Assembly (NCBI GenBank): GCA_035275625.1
Contig: DATEMK010000023.1
Location: 1-13,965 of the forward strand
Reading direction: 5' to 3'
Length of the DNA: 13,965 nucleotides
From: DATEMK01 sp035275625
GTDB taxonomy: Bacteria > Bacteroidota > Bacteroidia > AKYH767-A > OLB10
The translations under genes and the position numbers were made by a program. The notes below the pieces were generated by a model. The model did no database searches and was not told where the DNA came from. It was given only the letters and a program-made list of their open reading frames with translations. How positions within the stretch are numbered: the stretch's first letter is position 1; each line of letters begins with the position of its first letter. Positions 1-7,281 of the stretch are shown here, in pieces.

Positions 1-87
1 CAAAGAAATTTTAAAAACACGAACGCAATAAAAGAATATTATTTCTTATGATGATGAAAATTTACTTTAAATCAATTAATAATAAAA

Positions 88-1401
88 TTATTTGGGCAAA
101 AAAATCAGGAATTCTGCCCCTTCATCATACGTGTTGCTTAACTTAATTTCTCCACCGTACATTTTTACAATCTCATTGCTCATTGACAGCCCCAACCCGT
201 TACCCAGCTCTGTAGGCTTGGTGGTAAAAAAAGGTTCAAAAATTCTTTCTTTTATATCACCCGGAATGCCTTGGCCATTATCTTTAACGGAAATTACCAC
301 GTAATCATCTTCGCAATAAGTAGTGATAATTACTATGGGAGAGTAAACATAATTCCTGTTTTTTAATTCTTCCTTCCTTTTTTCTTCAATAGCATAAAAA
401 GCATTGTTGAGAATATTCAAAAGAACTCTTGAAATTTCCTTTGTCGAAACAAAAACTTCAGGCATGCCAGGCGCAAAAACTTTTTTAATATCACACGCAA
501 ATCGTAAATTGTTAGACCTGTAGTTATGAAATGCAATGGAAACAATTTCTTCTGTTAATTCATTCAGGTTGACCTGGTGTTTTTCACCCGCCCTGCGGGT
601 GCTGTGCTGAAGCATATTTTCAACGATTCCGTTTGCGCGTTTACCATGCGCGTTAATTTTTTCAATGTTAATTTTTAAATCATTTAAAAGCTCATTTTTT
701 TCTGTTTCATCGCTTGTCTTAGTCACTTCAGAAATTAAGTCAAGTGAAACCTGTGAAAAATTATTTACAAAATTCAACGGGTTTTTCAATGTATGTGCAA
801 TGCCCGCTGTAAGCTGCCCCATGGAGGCAAGCATTTCTTTCATCACCAATTGCTGTTGTGTTTGTTTAAGCTTTTCAAGCGTGAGTGAAAGTTCTGCGTT
901 ATTTGCACGGAGATCAGCGGTTTTCTTACTTACTTCTTCCTCCAGTTCCTTCTCACGGTTTTTCAGGTAAGTAAAAATTTTGTTATTCTGCTCTCTTATT
1001 CTTTTGATCAACGCTTCGATAATATTTTTTATTGACTCAGGGTGTTCTTTCAGCACGAGGTAAAAATCACTCCTGTTTAAGGAAGCCAGCTTTGAAGGCA
1101 TTGTACAAGTGACAGATAAAGACCTGGGCTCATTATCAAGCAACGAGAATTCACCAAAAAAATCAGTGGCGCTCATTTCAGCGATAACCATTTCCTGTTC
1201 ATGCAGCTTTACTTTACCTTCTACAATGATGTAAATACAATCGCCCTGGTCGCCTTTTCTGAAAACAGGTTCTTCAGCCTTGTAATTAATTACGTCCATC
1301 TTTTGCGCAAGCCGCTCCACTATTTCAGAAGGTATGTGAGAAAAAATCTTTACCTTTTTTAAGATATTCAGAAAATCTGCGTTTTTTATATGCTTAGGCA
1401 T
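88..1401 (-). CDS. Cyclic-nucleotide-binding sensor histidine kinase
   Basis: Soluble two-component kinase, 437 aa counted from the ATG at 1401. An N-terminal cNMP-binding (CRP-like) domain spans about residues 13-133, with the phosphate-binding-cassette pattern FGEFSLLDNEPRS near 82-94. A charged coiled-coil linker (about 140-185) leads to a HisKA dimerisation helix carrying AHTLKNP, with phospho-acceptor H203. The HATPase_c domain has an N box (LLNILNN), G1 DNGQGIP (374-380), F box FEPFF and G2 GNGLGLS (400-406). There is no transmembrane segment, so it should sense a cytoplasmic signal, possibly a cyclic nucleotide. The residue after the catalytic histidine is Thr rather than the usual Glu/Asp. 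A longer reading from a TTG at 1422 is possible, but that codon overlaps a TAnnTTTG promoter element, so I prefer the ATG. No response-regulator gene is adjacent, so its partner is unknown. Family call is firm; ligand is not known. Confidence 0.93.
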   Translation of the reverse strand: MPKHIKNADFLNILKKVKIFSHIPSEIVERLAQKMDVINYKAEEPVFRKGDQGDCIYIIVEGKVKLHEQEMVIAEMSATDFFGEFSLLDNEPRSLSVTCTMPSKLASLNRSDFYLVLKEHPESIKNIIEALIKRIREQNNKIFTYLKNREKELEEEVSKKTADLRANNAELSLTLEKLKQTQQQLVMKEMLASMGQLTAGIAHTLKNPLNFVNNFSQVSLDLISEVTKTSDETEKNELLNDLKINIEKINAHGKRANGIVENMLQHSTRRAGEKHQVNLNELTEEIVSIAFHNYRSNNLRFACDIKKVFAPGMPEVFVSTKEISRVLLNILNNAFYAIEEKRKEELKNRNYVYSPIVIITTYCEDDYVVISVKDNGQGIPGDIKERIFEPFFTTKPTELGNGLGLSMSNEIVKMYGGEIKLSNTYDEGAEFLIFLPK

Positions 1402-1419
1402 TTTGATTATTTGAGGAAT

Positions 1420-1446
1420 CAAAAATATTTAATTTTAACGAACAAA
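1420..1446 (-). promoter_or_regulatory. Candidate promoter of the histidine kinase
   Basis: On the minus strand TATTTTTG (1420-1427) matches the Bacteroidota -7 consensus TAnnTTTG exactly. A TTTG lies 15 bp upstream (1443-1446), shorter than the usual spacing of about 19. The predicted transcript start would fall near 1413, just ahead of the ATG at 1401. The DNA is AT-rich, so a chance match is possible. Confidence 0.35.
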
Positions 1447-1567
1447 AATTCACGGATAAATATTAATGGGATGAATTAACTGCATATTTCAAAAAGCAGG
1501 ATTTATTTTATAAAAACTTAGACAGAAAAGTGCTTCCAAAATTCATCGGAAATTTAAAAAACAGGTG

Positions 1568-1575
1568 TAACTTTG
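1568..1575 (+). promoter_or_regulatory. Bacteroidota -7 element facing a terminator
   Basis: TAACTTTG matches TAnnTTTG exactly and sits in the context TGTAACTTTGCAG, a frequent form of Bacteroidota promoter. I see no clear -33 TTTG at the expected distance. It points into a 70-nt stretch that ends at a strong terminator and contains no convincing gene. Confidence 0.4.
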
Positions 1576-1581
1576 CAGTGA

Positions 1582-1651
1582 AAATAGAAACAAACAGAAT
1601 AAAGAATTTCATAGGGTTAGGTAGAGCCGGAAAATTTTTTCCGGCTTTTTT
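1582..1651 (+). ncRNA. Possible small RNA of about 70 nt
   Basis: The segment between the -7 element at 1568-1575 and the terminator at 1625-1651 would make a transcript of about 70 nt. It starts around 1582, is A-rich for its first 40 nt and ends in the hairpin. An open frame from 1530 to 1742 crosses it, but it runs through the terminator into parC antisense sequence and has no coding character. The RNA would converge on the 3' end of parC (stop at 1654). I cannot assign it to a known RNA family. The call rests only on the promoter-terminator pair. Confidence 0.35.
1625..1651 (+). terminator. Rho-independent terminator, plus direction
   Basis: AGCCGGAAAA (1625-1634) pairs perfectly with TTTTCCGGCT (1637-1646) and is followed by a T run (1646-1651). 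The T tract lies only on the plus-strand side. On the minus strand, where parC is read, the stem is followed by TCTACC, so it would be a poor intrinsic terminator for parC. Confidence 0.75.
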
Positions 1652-1653
1652 AT

Positions 1654-3837
1654 TTAAAGCTCCAGCTCCATCTGCGCTTTATTTTTCTTTTTTCCCTTGT
1701 CTTTTTTTGAAGCAGATTCTGCATCTTCATTATTTACGCTGACGGCTGCCTTTTTTTTTTGTGCTGTTTTTTCTATTTCCGGAATTCCTTCTGCAATCTT
1801 CGAGCTCTCGGAAAGTTGAATAAGAGACGGAACTATTTTTTTAGTATCATTCACTTTGTGAACAGGGAATTTTGTCAATACATTTCCTTTTGCAGAGCGG
1901 TTTTTTATCAGCACTTCATTAAAATTAACAGGTAAAACTGTATTGCGGAGTTTCGGCCGCGGCTTTAAAATCACCTCTACAGTTGTCGCATCGTTTTCAT
2001 GCGAAACGGAAAAGAAAAGCACTTTTGAATTCTCATTTCCTTTGGTCAGCTCATAGATTTTATCGCGGGTTACTCCTGTAACAGCAAACCGTTTCACCAT
2101 CACGCTGCCTTTTAACCCGTCACGGTAAATCATGTTATAAATGGTATGCTCATCATTTTTTTCGAACACCGCAATGTGCTGAATTCCTTTTCCGAAATAT
2201 TTCTTTTCATCAATCTTGTCCACGAGGAATTTTCCTTCAATGTTGAATGCAATAATGTCATCCATATCAGAACAATCACAAACAAATTCGTCTTTCTTCA
2301 GGCCATATCCTGCAAAACCTTCTTCACGGTTCATATACAATTTTGTATTGTTAATCATCACGCGCTTTGCTTCAATCTGTTCAAAACCTTCTTCCGAAAT
2401 TTTTGTTTTGCGCTCTTTTCCTTTCCCGTATTTTTTCCAAAGGTCTTTAAAATAGGTGATGGAATACTGCGTGAGATTGGCAAGATTTTCTTTTATCTCT
2501 TTCATTTTTGCATTCAATGCTTTGATATGCTCATCTGCTTTGAATGAATCGAATTTTGAAATACGCTTGATTTTTATTTCGGTAAGATTTATAATGTCCT
2601 GTTCCGTAATTTCCCGCTTCAATTGTTTTTTGAACGGGGTCAAGCCTTTGTCAATTGCTTTAATTACGGCTTCCCACGTTTCGCATTCTTCAATTTTCCT
2701 GTAGATCCTGTTTTCAATAAATATTTTTTCAAGAGAAGAGAAATGCCAGTCTTCCATTAATTCAGCCAAAGCAATTTCCAGCTCACGCTTTAAAAGTTCC
2801 TGTGTGTTCATGGTGGAAATTTTCAGCATTTCATTCACACCAATGAAAACAGGTTTGCCGTCAAGGATGACGCAGGCATTGGGAGAAATGGAAACTTCGC
2901 ACTCTGTAAAAGCATACAATGCCTCAATTGTTTTCTCCACATCTTCTGACGAATCAGGATGCAGATAGATTGCAATTTCAACTGTTGCCGCTGTGTTATC
3001 TTCTACTTTTTTAACTCTTAGTTTTCCTTTTTCATTTGCTGCGAGAATGGAATCAATAATAGATTGTGTAGTGGTTCCAAAAGGAATTTCTTTAATGAGC
3101 AATGTTTTTTTATCCTTCTGTTCAATAACAGCGCGCACTTTAATTCTTCCCCCACGCAACCCTTCATTGTAATTTCTGAAATCGGCAATGCCTCCCGTGG
3201 CAAAGTCAGGAAGAAGATTTGTTTTTTTCTTTCGCAATACATCAATGGAACCCTGAATAAGTTCACAGAAATTATGCGGAAGTATTTTACAGGCAAGTCC
3301 GACAGCAATTCCTTCAATCCCGGATGCAAGCAGTAATGGAAATTTTACCGGGAGCGAAATCGGTTCTTTATTTCTTCCGTCATAAGATTGTTGCCACAAT
3401 GTAGTCTTTGGATTAAAAACAACTTCTAAAGCAAATTTTGAAAGTCTTGCTTCAATATAACGCGGGGCAGCAGCAGAATCGCCCGTATAAAGGTTTCCCC
3501 AGTTTCCCTGTTTGTCAATCAGCAAATCTTTTTGTCCTACTTGCGTTAAAGCATCACCAATAGATGCATCACCATGCGGATGGTACTTCATTGTATTACC
3601 AATGATGTTTGCCACTTTATTATAGCGGCCATCTTCCATTTCCCACATGGAGTGCATGATCCTGCGCTGCACGGGTTTCAATCCATCATCAAGATAGGGG
3701 ACGGCTCTTTCCAATATTACATACGAAGCATAATCCAAAAACCAATTCTGAAACATTCCTGAAATCGGGATGTTGTGAATTATTTCCTGCGGTTTGCTTT
3801 CAATTGGTTCCGTGGTTTCTTTTTTCTTTCTGGCCAT
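1654..3837 (-). CDS. parC: DNA topoisomerase IV subunit A, shortened C-terminus
   Basis: Breakage-reunion subunit of topoisomerase IV, 727 aa, partner of ParE; together they decatenate and relax DNA. The winged-helix/tower region shows DDGLKPVQRRI (50-60), KYHPHGDAS (84-92), GNWGN (111-115) and the catalytic tyrosine Y127 in AAAPRYIEARL. The usual quinolone-contact serine after HPHGD is Ala91, and the acidic partner is D95; Ala there is, as I recall, normal for Bacteroidota ParC. No GyrA-box (QRRGGKG) is seen, which supports ParC over GyrA. The C-terminal domain begins near 500 (NREEGFAGYGLKKDEF, KRFAVTGVTRDK) but stops soon after NVLTKFPVHK. It gives way to a Lys-rich tail (EKTAQKKK ... KKDKGKKKNK) ending MELEL. 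Family members from this phylum are, from memory, about 150 aa longer. An A10 run in the sense strand (1751-1760) lies at the tail. ATG at 3837. It lies 142 bp downstream of parE on the same strand. Confidence 0.95.
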   Translation of the reverse strand: MARKKKETTEPIESKPQEIIHNIPISGMFQNWFLDYASYVILERAVPYLDDGLKPVQRRIMHSMWEMEDGRYNKVANIIGNTMKYHPHGDASIGDALTQVGQKDLLIDKQGNWGNLYTGDSAAAPRYIEARLSKFALEVVFNPKTTLWQQSYDGRNKEPISLPVKFPLLLASGIEGIAVGLACKILPHNFCELIQGSIDVLRKKKTNLLPDFATGGIADFRNYNEGLRGGRIKVRAVIEQKDKKTLLIKEIPFGTTTQSIIDSILAANEKGKLRVKKVEDNTAATVEIAIYLHPDSSEDVEKTIEALYAFTECEVSISPNACVILDGKPVFIGVNEMLKISTMNTQELLKRELEIALAELMEDWHFSSLEKIFIENRIYRKIEECETWEAVIKAIDKGLTPFKKQLKREITEQDIINLTEIKIKRISKFDSFKADEHIKALNAKMKEIKENLANLTQYSITYFKDLWKKYGKGKERKTKISEEGFEQIEAKRVMINNTKLYMNREEGFAGYGLKKDEFVCDCSDMDDIIAFNIEGKFLVDKIDEKKYFGKGIQHIAVFEKNDEHTIYNMIYRDGLKGSVMVKRFAVTGVTRDKIYELTKGNENSKVLFFSVSHENDATTVEVILKPRPKLRNTVLPVNFNEVLIKNRSAKGNVLTKFPVHKVNDTKKIVPSLIQLSESSKIAEGIPEIEKTAQKKKAAVSVNNEDAESASKKDKGKKKNKAQMELEL

Positions 3838-3874
3838 TAGAAAATATATTAATACAAATTGTTGAAATAAATGG

Positions 3875-3971
3875 AACGCGCCTGCCTGCCGGTAGGCAGG
3901 GATGACGCGGATGATTATGATTTTCGCTGATTTAATCCGTAGTAATCTTTTTTTTCCGCGTCATCAGCGTT
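3875..3971. repeat. Inverted repeat between parE and parC, split by a palindrome
   Basis: Arm 1 is AACGCG (3875-3880) plus GATGACGCGGA (3901-3911). Arm 2 (3955-3971) reads, as reverse complement, AACGCTGATGACGCGGA. If the 20 bases at 3881-3900 are removed, the arms match at 16 of 17 positions. The loop is about 43 nt. In the parE-parC transcript this would form a hairpin between the two genes. The GATGACGCGG-type repeat resembles dispersed repeats I recall from Bacteroidota genomes. Confidence 0.75.
3881..3900. repeat. 20-bp palindromic mini-repeat, copy 1
   Basis: CCTGCCTGCCGGTAGGCAGG differs at one position from the perfect palindrome at 10523-10542. It interrupts one arm of the surrounding inverted repeat exactly, as though inserted after CG. 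Confidence 0.75.
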
Positions 3972-3979
3972 CTGTTTTT

Positions 3980-5842
3980 CTATTCTGTTAATTCAGGTTC
4001 TAATTCTTCTTCCAGCTTCAAATGATTCACAATAAATTCCTGTCTTTCCGGAGTATTCTTTCCCATGTAGTAATCCAATAAATGCTGAACAGATGTTTCA
4101 CCGTCTGTGCTCACCGGTTCGAGGCGGATTCTTTTCCCGATAAAATTTTTAAATTCATCAGGAGAGATTTCTCCCAAACCTTTAAAGCGTGTAATCTCCG
4201 GTTTTGGCTGAAGCTTTTCAATTGCATCAACTCTTTCCTTCTCTGTATAACAATAAAAAGTTTCTTTTTTATTTCTCACCCTGAATAATGGAGTCTGAAG
4301 AATAAATACGTGATTGTTTTTTACAAGGTCAGGAAAAAACTGGAGGAAGAAAGTAAGAAGCAGCAGGCGAATGTGCATGCCATCCACATCAGCATCGGTT
4401 GCAATTACGATCCTGTTATAACGCAATTCATCCAGTCCGTCTTCAATGTTCAGAGCATTCTGCAAAAGATTGAATTCTTCATTTTCATAAACTATTTTTT
4501 TTGTCAGGCCAAAACAGTTGAGCGGTTTTCCTTTCAAGCTGAAAACACCCTGTGTATTTACGTCACGCGAAATGGTGATGCTTCCGCTTGCTGAATCTCC
4601 CTCTGTAATAAACAATGTGGATTCTAATCTGTCCGCATGTTTTGAATTAAGATGTACGCGGCAATCGCGCAGTTTCTTGTTATGAAGATTCGCTTTTTTC
4701 GCGCGTTCATTCGCCAGCTTTTTAATCCCTGCAATTTCTTTCCGTTCACGTTCTGACTGTTCAATCTTCTTTCTCCATGTTTCAGCCACTTCAGGATGTT
4801 TGTGCAGGTAATTATCCAGCTCTGTTTTCACAAAGTCAACAATCCAGTTTCGCAGTGACGGACCGTTAGGCGCTATTACCTGCGAACCGAGTTTTGTTTT
4901 GGTCTGCGATTCAAACACCGGCTCCTGTATGCGGATGCTTACGGCAGCTTCAATGGAAGTGCGCACATCGCTCGGGTCATATTCTTTTTTATAAAACTCG
5001 CGTGCTGTTTTTACAATCGCTTCGCGGAAAGCGGCAAGGTGGGTTCCGCCCTGCGTGGTATGCTGGCCGTTTACGAACGAATAATATTCTTCGCCATAAG
5101 CGGTAGTGTGCGTGAAAGCGATTTCAATATCTTTATCTTTCAGGTGAATGATAGGGTAGAGGGTCTCTTCACTGATATTACTTTTTAACAGATCAGTTAA
5201 CCCGTTTTCAGAATGATACGATTTTCCATTGTAGTTTATCGTTAACCCGACATTCAGAAACGTGTAGAGCTGCAGCAGCTTTTCCACGTACTCATCTTTG
5301 TAAATGTAATCCGTAAAGACAGAATGATCCGGGGTGAACGTGATGATGGTTCCGTTATCATCAGCGGAAGACTTTGCTTTCTGGTGTTTTATCAATTCGC
5401 CTTTTTCAAATTCAGCAATAACGGTTTTGCCTTCGCGGATGGCCTGCACTTTAAAATAATCCGACAGCGCATTCACCGCTTTCGTTCCCACACCATTTAA
5501 GCCGACTGATTTCTGAAACGCTTTGCTGTCATACTTTCCGCCCGTATTTATTTTGGAAACACATTCCACCACTTTGCCAAGCGGAATGCCGCGGCCGTAA
5601 TCGCGCACCGTAACATTGCCGTCTTTTATTTCAATGTCAATTTTCTTTCCGTAGCCCATCGTGTGCTCATCAATGGAATTATCCATCACCTCTTTGAGCA
5701 AAACATAAATCCCGTCATCACGCGATGAACCGTCACCCAGCTTGCCGATATACATGCCGGGACGCAGGCGGATATGCTCTTTCCAGTCAAGCGATTGGAT
5801 GCTCGCTTCGTTGTATGTATGCCCTTCTTCTTTCTTTGCCAT
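3980..5842 (-). CDS. parE: DNA topoisomerase IV subunit B
   Basis: ATPase subunit of topoisomerase IV, 620 aa, a normal full length. The GHKL ATPase domain shows IRLRPGMYIG (24-33), KEVMDNSIDE with E51 and N55, DYGRGIP (81-87) and the lid GLNGVGTKAVNALS (114-127). The transducer domain carries the ATP-contacting QTK loop (Q313-K315). The TOPRIM domain has EGDSASG with catalytic E414 and DADVDG (D483, D485, D487), followed by RFKGLGE near 552-558. It lacks the long insert of proteobacterial GyrB. I chose ParE over GyrB because it is paired with a ParC-like A subunit without a GyrA-box; gyrase B is the alternative. ATG at 5842. The leader holds a heptamer array (5848-5883), and a good -7 element lies at 5903-5910. 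It is the first gene of a probable parE-parC operon. Confidence 0.94.
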   Translation of the reverse strand: MAKKEEGHTYNEASIQSLDWKEHIRLRPGMYIGKLGDGSSRDDGIYVLLKEVMDNSIDEHTMGYGKKIDIEIKDGNVTVRDYGRGIPLGKVVECVSKINTGGKYDSKAFQKSVGLNGVGTKAVNALSDYFKVQAIREGKTVIAEFEKGELIKHQKAKSSADDNGTIITFTPDHSVFTDYIYKDEYVEKLLQLYTFLNVGLTINYNGKSYHSENGLTDLLKSNISEETLYPIIHLKDKDIEIAFTHTTAYGEEYYSFVNGQHTTQGGTHLAAFREAIVKTAREFYKKEYDPSDVRTSIEAAVSIRIQEPVFESQTKTKLGSQVIAPNGPSLRNWIVDFVKTELDNYLHKHPEVAETWRKKIEQSERERKEIAGIKKLANERAKKANLHNKKLRDCRVHLNSKHADRLESTLFITEGDSASGSITISRDVNTQGVFSLKGKPLNCFGLTKKIVYENEEFNLLQNALNIEDGLDELRYNRIVIATDADVDGMHIRLLLLTFFLQFFPDLVKNNHVFILQTPLFRVRNKKETFYCYTEKERVDAIEKLQPKPEITRFKGLGEISPDEFKNFIGKRIRLEPVSTDGETSVQHLLDYYMGKNTPERQEFIVNHLKLEEELEPELTE

Positions 5843-5847
5843 AATTT

Positions 5848-5883
5848 GATTTGGGATTTACGATTTACGATTTTAGATTTGGG
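5848..5883. repeat. Heptamer array next to the parE start
   Basis: Head-to-tail units of seven bases (GATTTGG / GATTTAC type) occupy this stretch. Positions 5848-5873 form a 26-bp perfect inverted repeat with 6088-6113. The array lies between the probable parE promoter and its ATG, so it should be in the mRNA leader. Confidence 0.85.
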
Positions 5884-5902
5884 TAAACCCATTTTCCCGC
5901 TT

Positions 5903-5910
5903 CAAAGTTA
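5903..5910 (-). promoter_or_regulatory. Probable -7 element of the parE-parC operon
   Basis: Minus-strand TAACTTTG matches TAnnTTTG exactly, about 61 bp upstream of the parE ATG. Transcription would begin near 5896, giving a leader of about 54 nt that contains the heptamer array. No TTTG is seen at the ideal -33 position; a TTG lies closer, at 5920-5922. Confidence 0.5.
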
Positions 5911-5958
5911 GCCAATGCACAAGGGTTGAGGAATAAAGCCGGAGAAAATATCAACAGG

Positions 5959-5984
5959 CTTATTAACCATTTATTGTTGATAAG
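5959..5984. promoter_or_regulatory. Imperfect inverted repeat upstream of the parE promoter
   Basis: CTTATTAAC (5959-5967) and GTTGATAAG (5976-5984) are complementary at 8 of 9 positions across an 8-nt spacer. On the minus strand 5975-5983 reads TTATCAACA, one base off the DnaA box TTATCCACA. It could be an operator or chance; no regulator is implied by the context. Confidence 0.2.
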
Positions 5985-6065
5985 AGAGGTGAGTATGTAC
6001 GATTTAGAATGTACGATGTACGATTTATTGTTAGTAATTAATTTACGGCAAACTGTTTTATTTTT

Positions 6066-6120
6066 CAAATCCCAAATCCCAAATCCCAAATCGTAAATCG
6101 TAAATCCCAAATCGTAAATC
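6066..6120. repeat. Heptamer array upstream of the lipoprotein gene
   Basis: About eight seven-base units, AAATCCC and AAATCGT in mixed order, run head to tail in the orientation opposite to the array at 5848-5883. A shorter GTACGATTTA-type cluster sits between them (about 5997-6026). The whole 5843-6148 gap has no credible gene; open frames there (with IWDLGF-type translations) are products of the repeats. Confidence 0.88.
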
Positions 6121-6148
6121 TTTTGTTTCTTTGAAAGATAAGAAAATT

Positions 6149-6940
6149 ATGGATGTGATGAGAAATATGCCCCTCTTATTTATTGCAATTTTATCAACAG
6201 CACTTTCGTGCAATACCAAAAGCGAAAGCGGGAACGGAGAAAAATATGGTTCTTCGCCTTTTGCAGGAAACTGGATCAGCAAAACCTATCTTGATTCGCT
6301 GGACAGGTACGGAACTCCCGGAAAAGTTAAAAATGCAGACCTGCAGGAACTCATCATTAATTTCTCGGTTGATTCTATGTGCCTCAACCTGGAAGGAGTG
6401 GAAGCGCCCGTCTTTAAGATTGACGATAAGAAAGAAACATCTTTCCGTGTAAAAAAATTCAACCAGGATGATTTCACTGAATTCACGCTTTCCGCTGACG
6501 GAAAAAAACTTTCTTACGAGTATAAAAAGTTCAATCAAAAGATCCTGTTCTTCAAAGCAGAGCAAAAGTATGCTGTAAAAAATATCAATGGCTGGATGAC
6601 AGCCGCGGAGCTTTATTTTAATGAGCATGTGTTTGCCGCAAATTATTACCTGCTCAATTCAGAAGGCAGGCAGGGCGCAGAAGTTGACTTTACCAGCTAC
6701 GGAAAAGTTAGCGGGCTTGCCGGTTACACTGATTTCTCCATCTGTTACCAGGGCGACTGCCGCAGCATGACAGACGGAGACCTGGTTACCCTGGGCGATG
6801 GAAAAGCTTCCGATAATTTTATCTACGAATGGAAAAATGACACCCTCGCTTTTTACAGTGCATCCAACATTGCCCGCCATGATGAAAAGCCGCAATATGT
6901 TAAAGGAATGGAGATTTTTAAGTTGATGAAAAGGATGTAA
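6149..6940 (+). CDS. Putative lipoprotein of unknown function
   Basis: About 263 aa. The N-terminus MPLLFIAILSTALSC is a short hydrophobic signal ending in a cysteine with Ser at -1, followed by a polar N/S/G/E-rich spacer. This fits export and lipidation, although Ala at -3 makes the lipobox imperfect. The mature part begins FAGNWISK and alternates polar and hydrophobic residues (SFRVKKFNQDDFTEFTLSADGKKLSYEYKK has the look of consecutive beta strands), suggesting a lipocalin-like or other beta-barrel fold; that is inference. There are two cysteines near residues 201-206 (ICYQGDC). I do not recognise the family. ATG codons at 6149, 6158 and 6167 could each start it; the TTG at 6131 is less likely. 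It is transcribed away from parE and converges on the DUF2283 gene, with no clear terminator between them. Confidence 0.75.
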   Translation: MDVMRNMPLLFIAILSTALSCNTKSESGNGEKYGSSPFAGNWISKTYLDSLDRYGTPGKVKNADLQELIINFSVDSMCLNLEGVEAPVFKIDDKKETSFRVKKFNQDDFTEFTLSADGKKLSYEYKKFNQKILFFKAEQKYAVKNINGWMTAAELYFNEHVFAANYYLLNSEGRQGAEVDFTSYGKVSGLAGYTDFSICYQGDCRSMTDGDLVTLGDGKASDNFIYEWKNDTLAFYSASNIARHDEKPQYVKGMEIFKLMKRM

Positions 6941-6979
6941 ATATCGGGGTCACACCTTTTGAAAAGCTAAAACAATAAT

Positions 6980-7198
6980 TTAAGAAGCTAATCTTGTTTT
7001 TTGAATAGGAATGGCTGTCATTTCAAGAAATGAAAGGTCAAGTTTTTTTGATGCGTTCTGAATATCCACGCCCGTAATATTTCCTTCTTTATCAAAGTCA
7101 AGTACCACGCCTTCCCTGACTTCTTCAGACTCGGTGCTGGGCGCAGAACTGAAATCAATGTACAATGAATCTGTTTCAGGATGATAATTAATTTTCAT
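6980..7198 (-). CDS. DUF2283 domain protein
   Basis: Small protein of 72 aa that is essentially one DUF2283 domain. It shows YHPETDSLYIDF near the start, GVVLDFDKEGNITG in the middle and VDIQNASK after it, matching the family pattern Y.P..D.LYI...GVVLD.D..G...GI.I..AS. The molecular role of the family is not established; members are often found next to toxin-like DUF4258 genes, but none is present here. A perfect TAnnTTTG lies about 27 bp upstream, so it is probably transcribed alone. The C-terminal tail (IPIQKTRLAS) is basic and not conserved as far as I can judge. Confidence 0.88.
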   Translation of the reverse strand: MKINYHPETDSLYIDFSSAPSTESEEVREGVVLDFDKEGNITGVDIQNASKKLDLSFLEMTAIPIQKTRLAS

Positions 7199-7224
7199 AA
7201 TGAATGCTCAAAGCATCTATTTTG

Positions 7225-7232
7225 CAAATATA
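7225..7232 (-). promoter_or_regulatory. -7 element of the DUF2283 gene
   Basis: Minus-strand TATATTTG matches TAnnTTTG exactly. The transcript would start near 7218, leaving a leader of about 20 nt before the ATG at 7198. No -33 element is clear. Confidence 0.45.
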
Positions 7233-7281
7233 CTGCATAATAAAAAAAATAATTCTGATAGCTAACAAACATTTTTTGACG

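Noticed and set aside
585..601. Perfect GC-rich hairpin CACCCGC-cct-GCGGGTG inside the histidine kinase gene
   Set aside because: It encodes TRRAG at a place where related kinases, as I recall, have a segment of equal length, so it does not look like an insertion.
1530..1742. 70-aa plus-strand frame between kinase and parC
   Set aside because: It crosses the terminator hairpin and continues antisense to parC; no coding character.
3018..3329. 103-aa minus-strand frame inside parC
   Set aside because: It is out of frame with an intact, motif-complete parC gene.
5865..6282. Minus-strand open frames (IWDLGF, IYDLRF translations)
   Set aside because: They are translations of the heptamer arrays and the spacer; no start or promoter, and the composition is that of the repeat.
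6665..6674. Half of the 20-bp palindrome (GGCAGGCAGG) inside the lipoprotein gene
   Set aside because: Only ten bases match and the left half is absent; chance in coding sequence is adequate.
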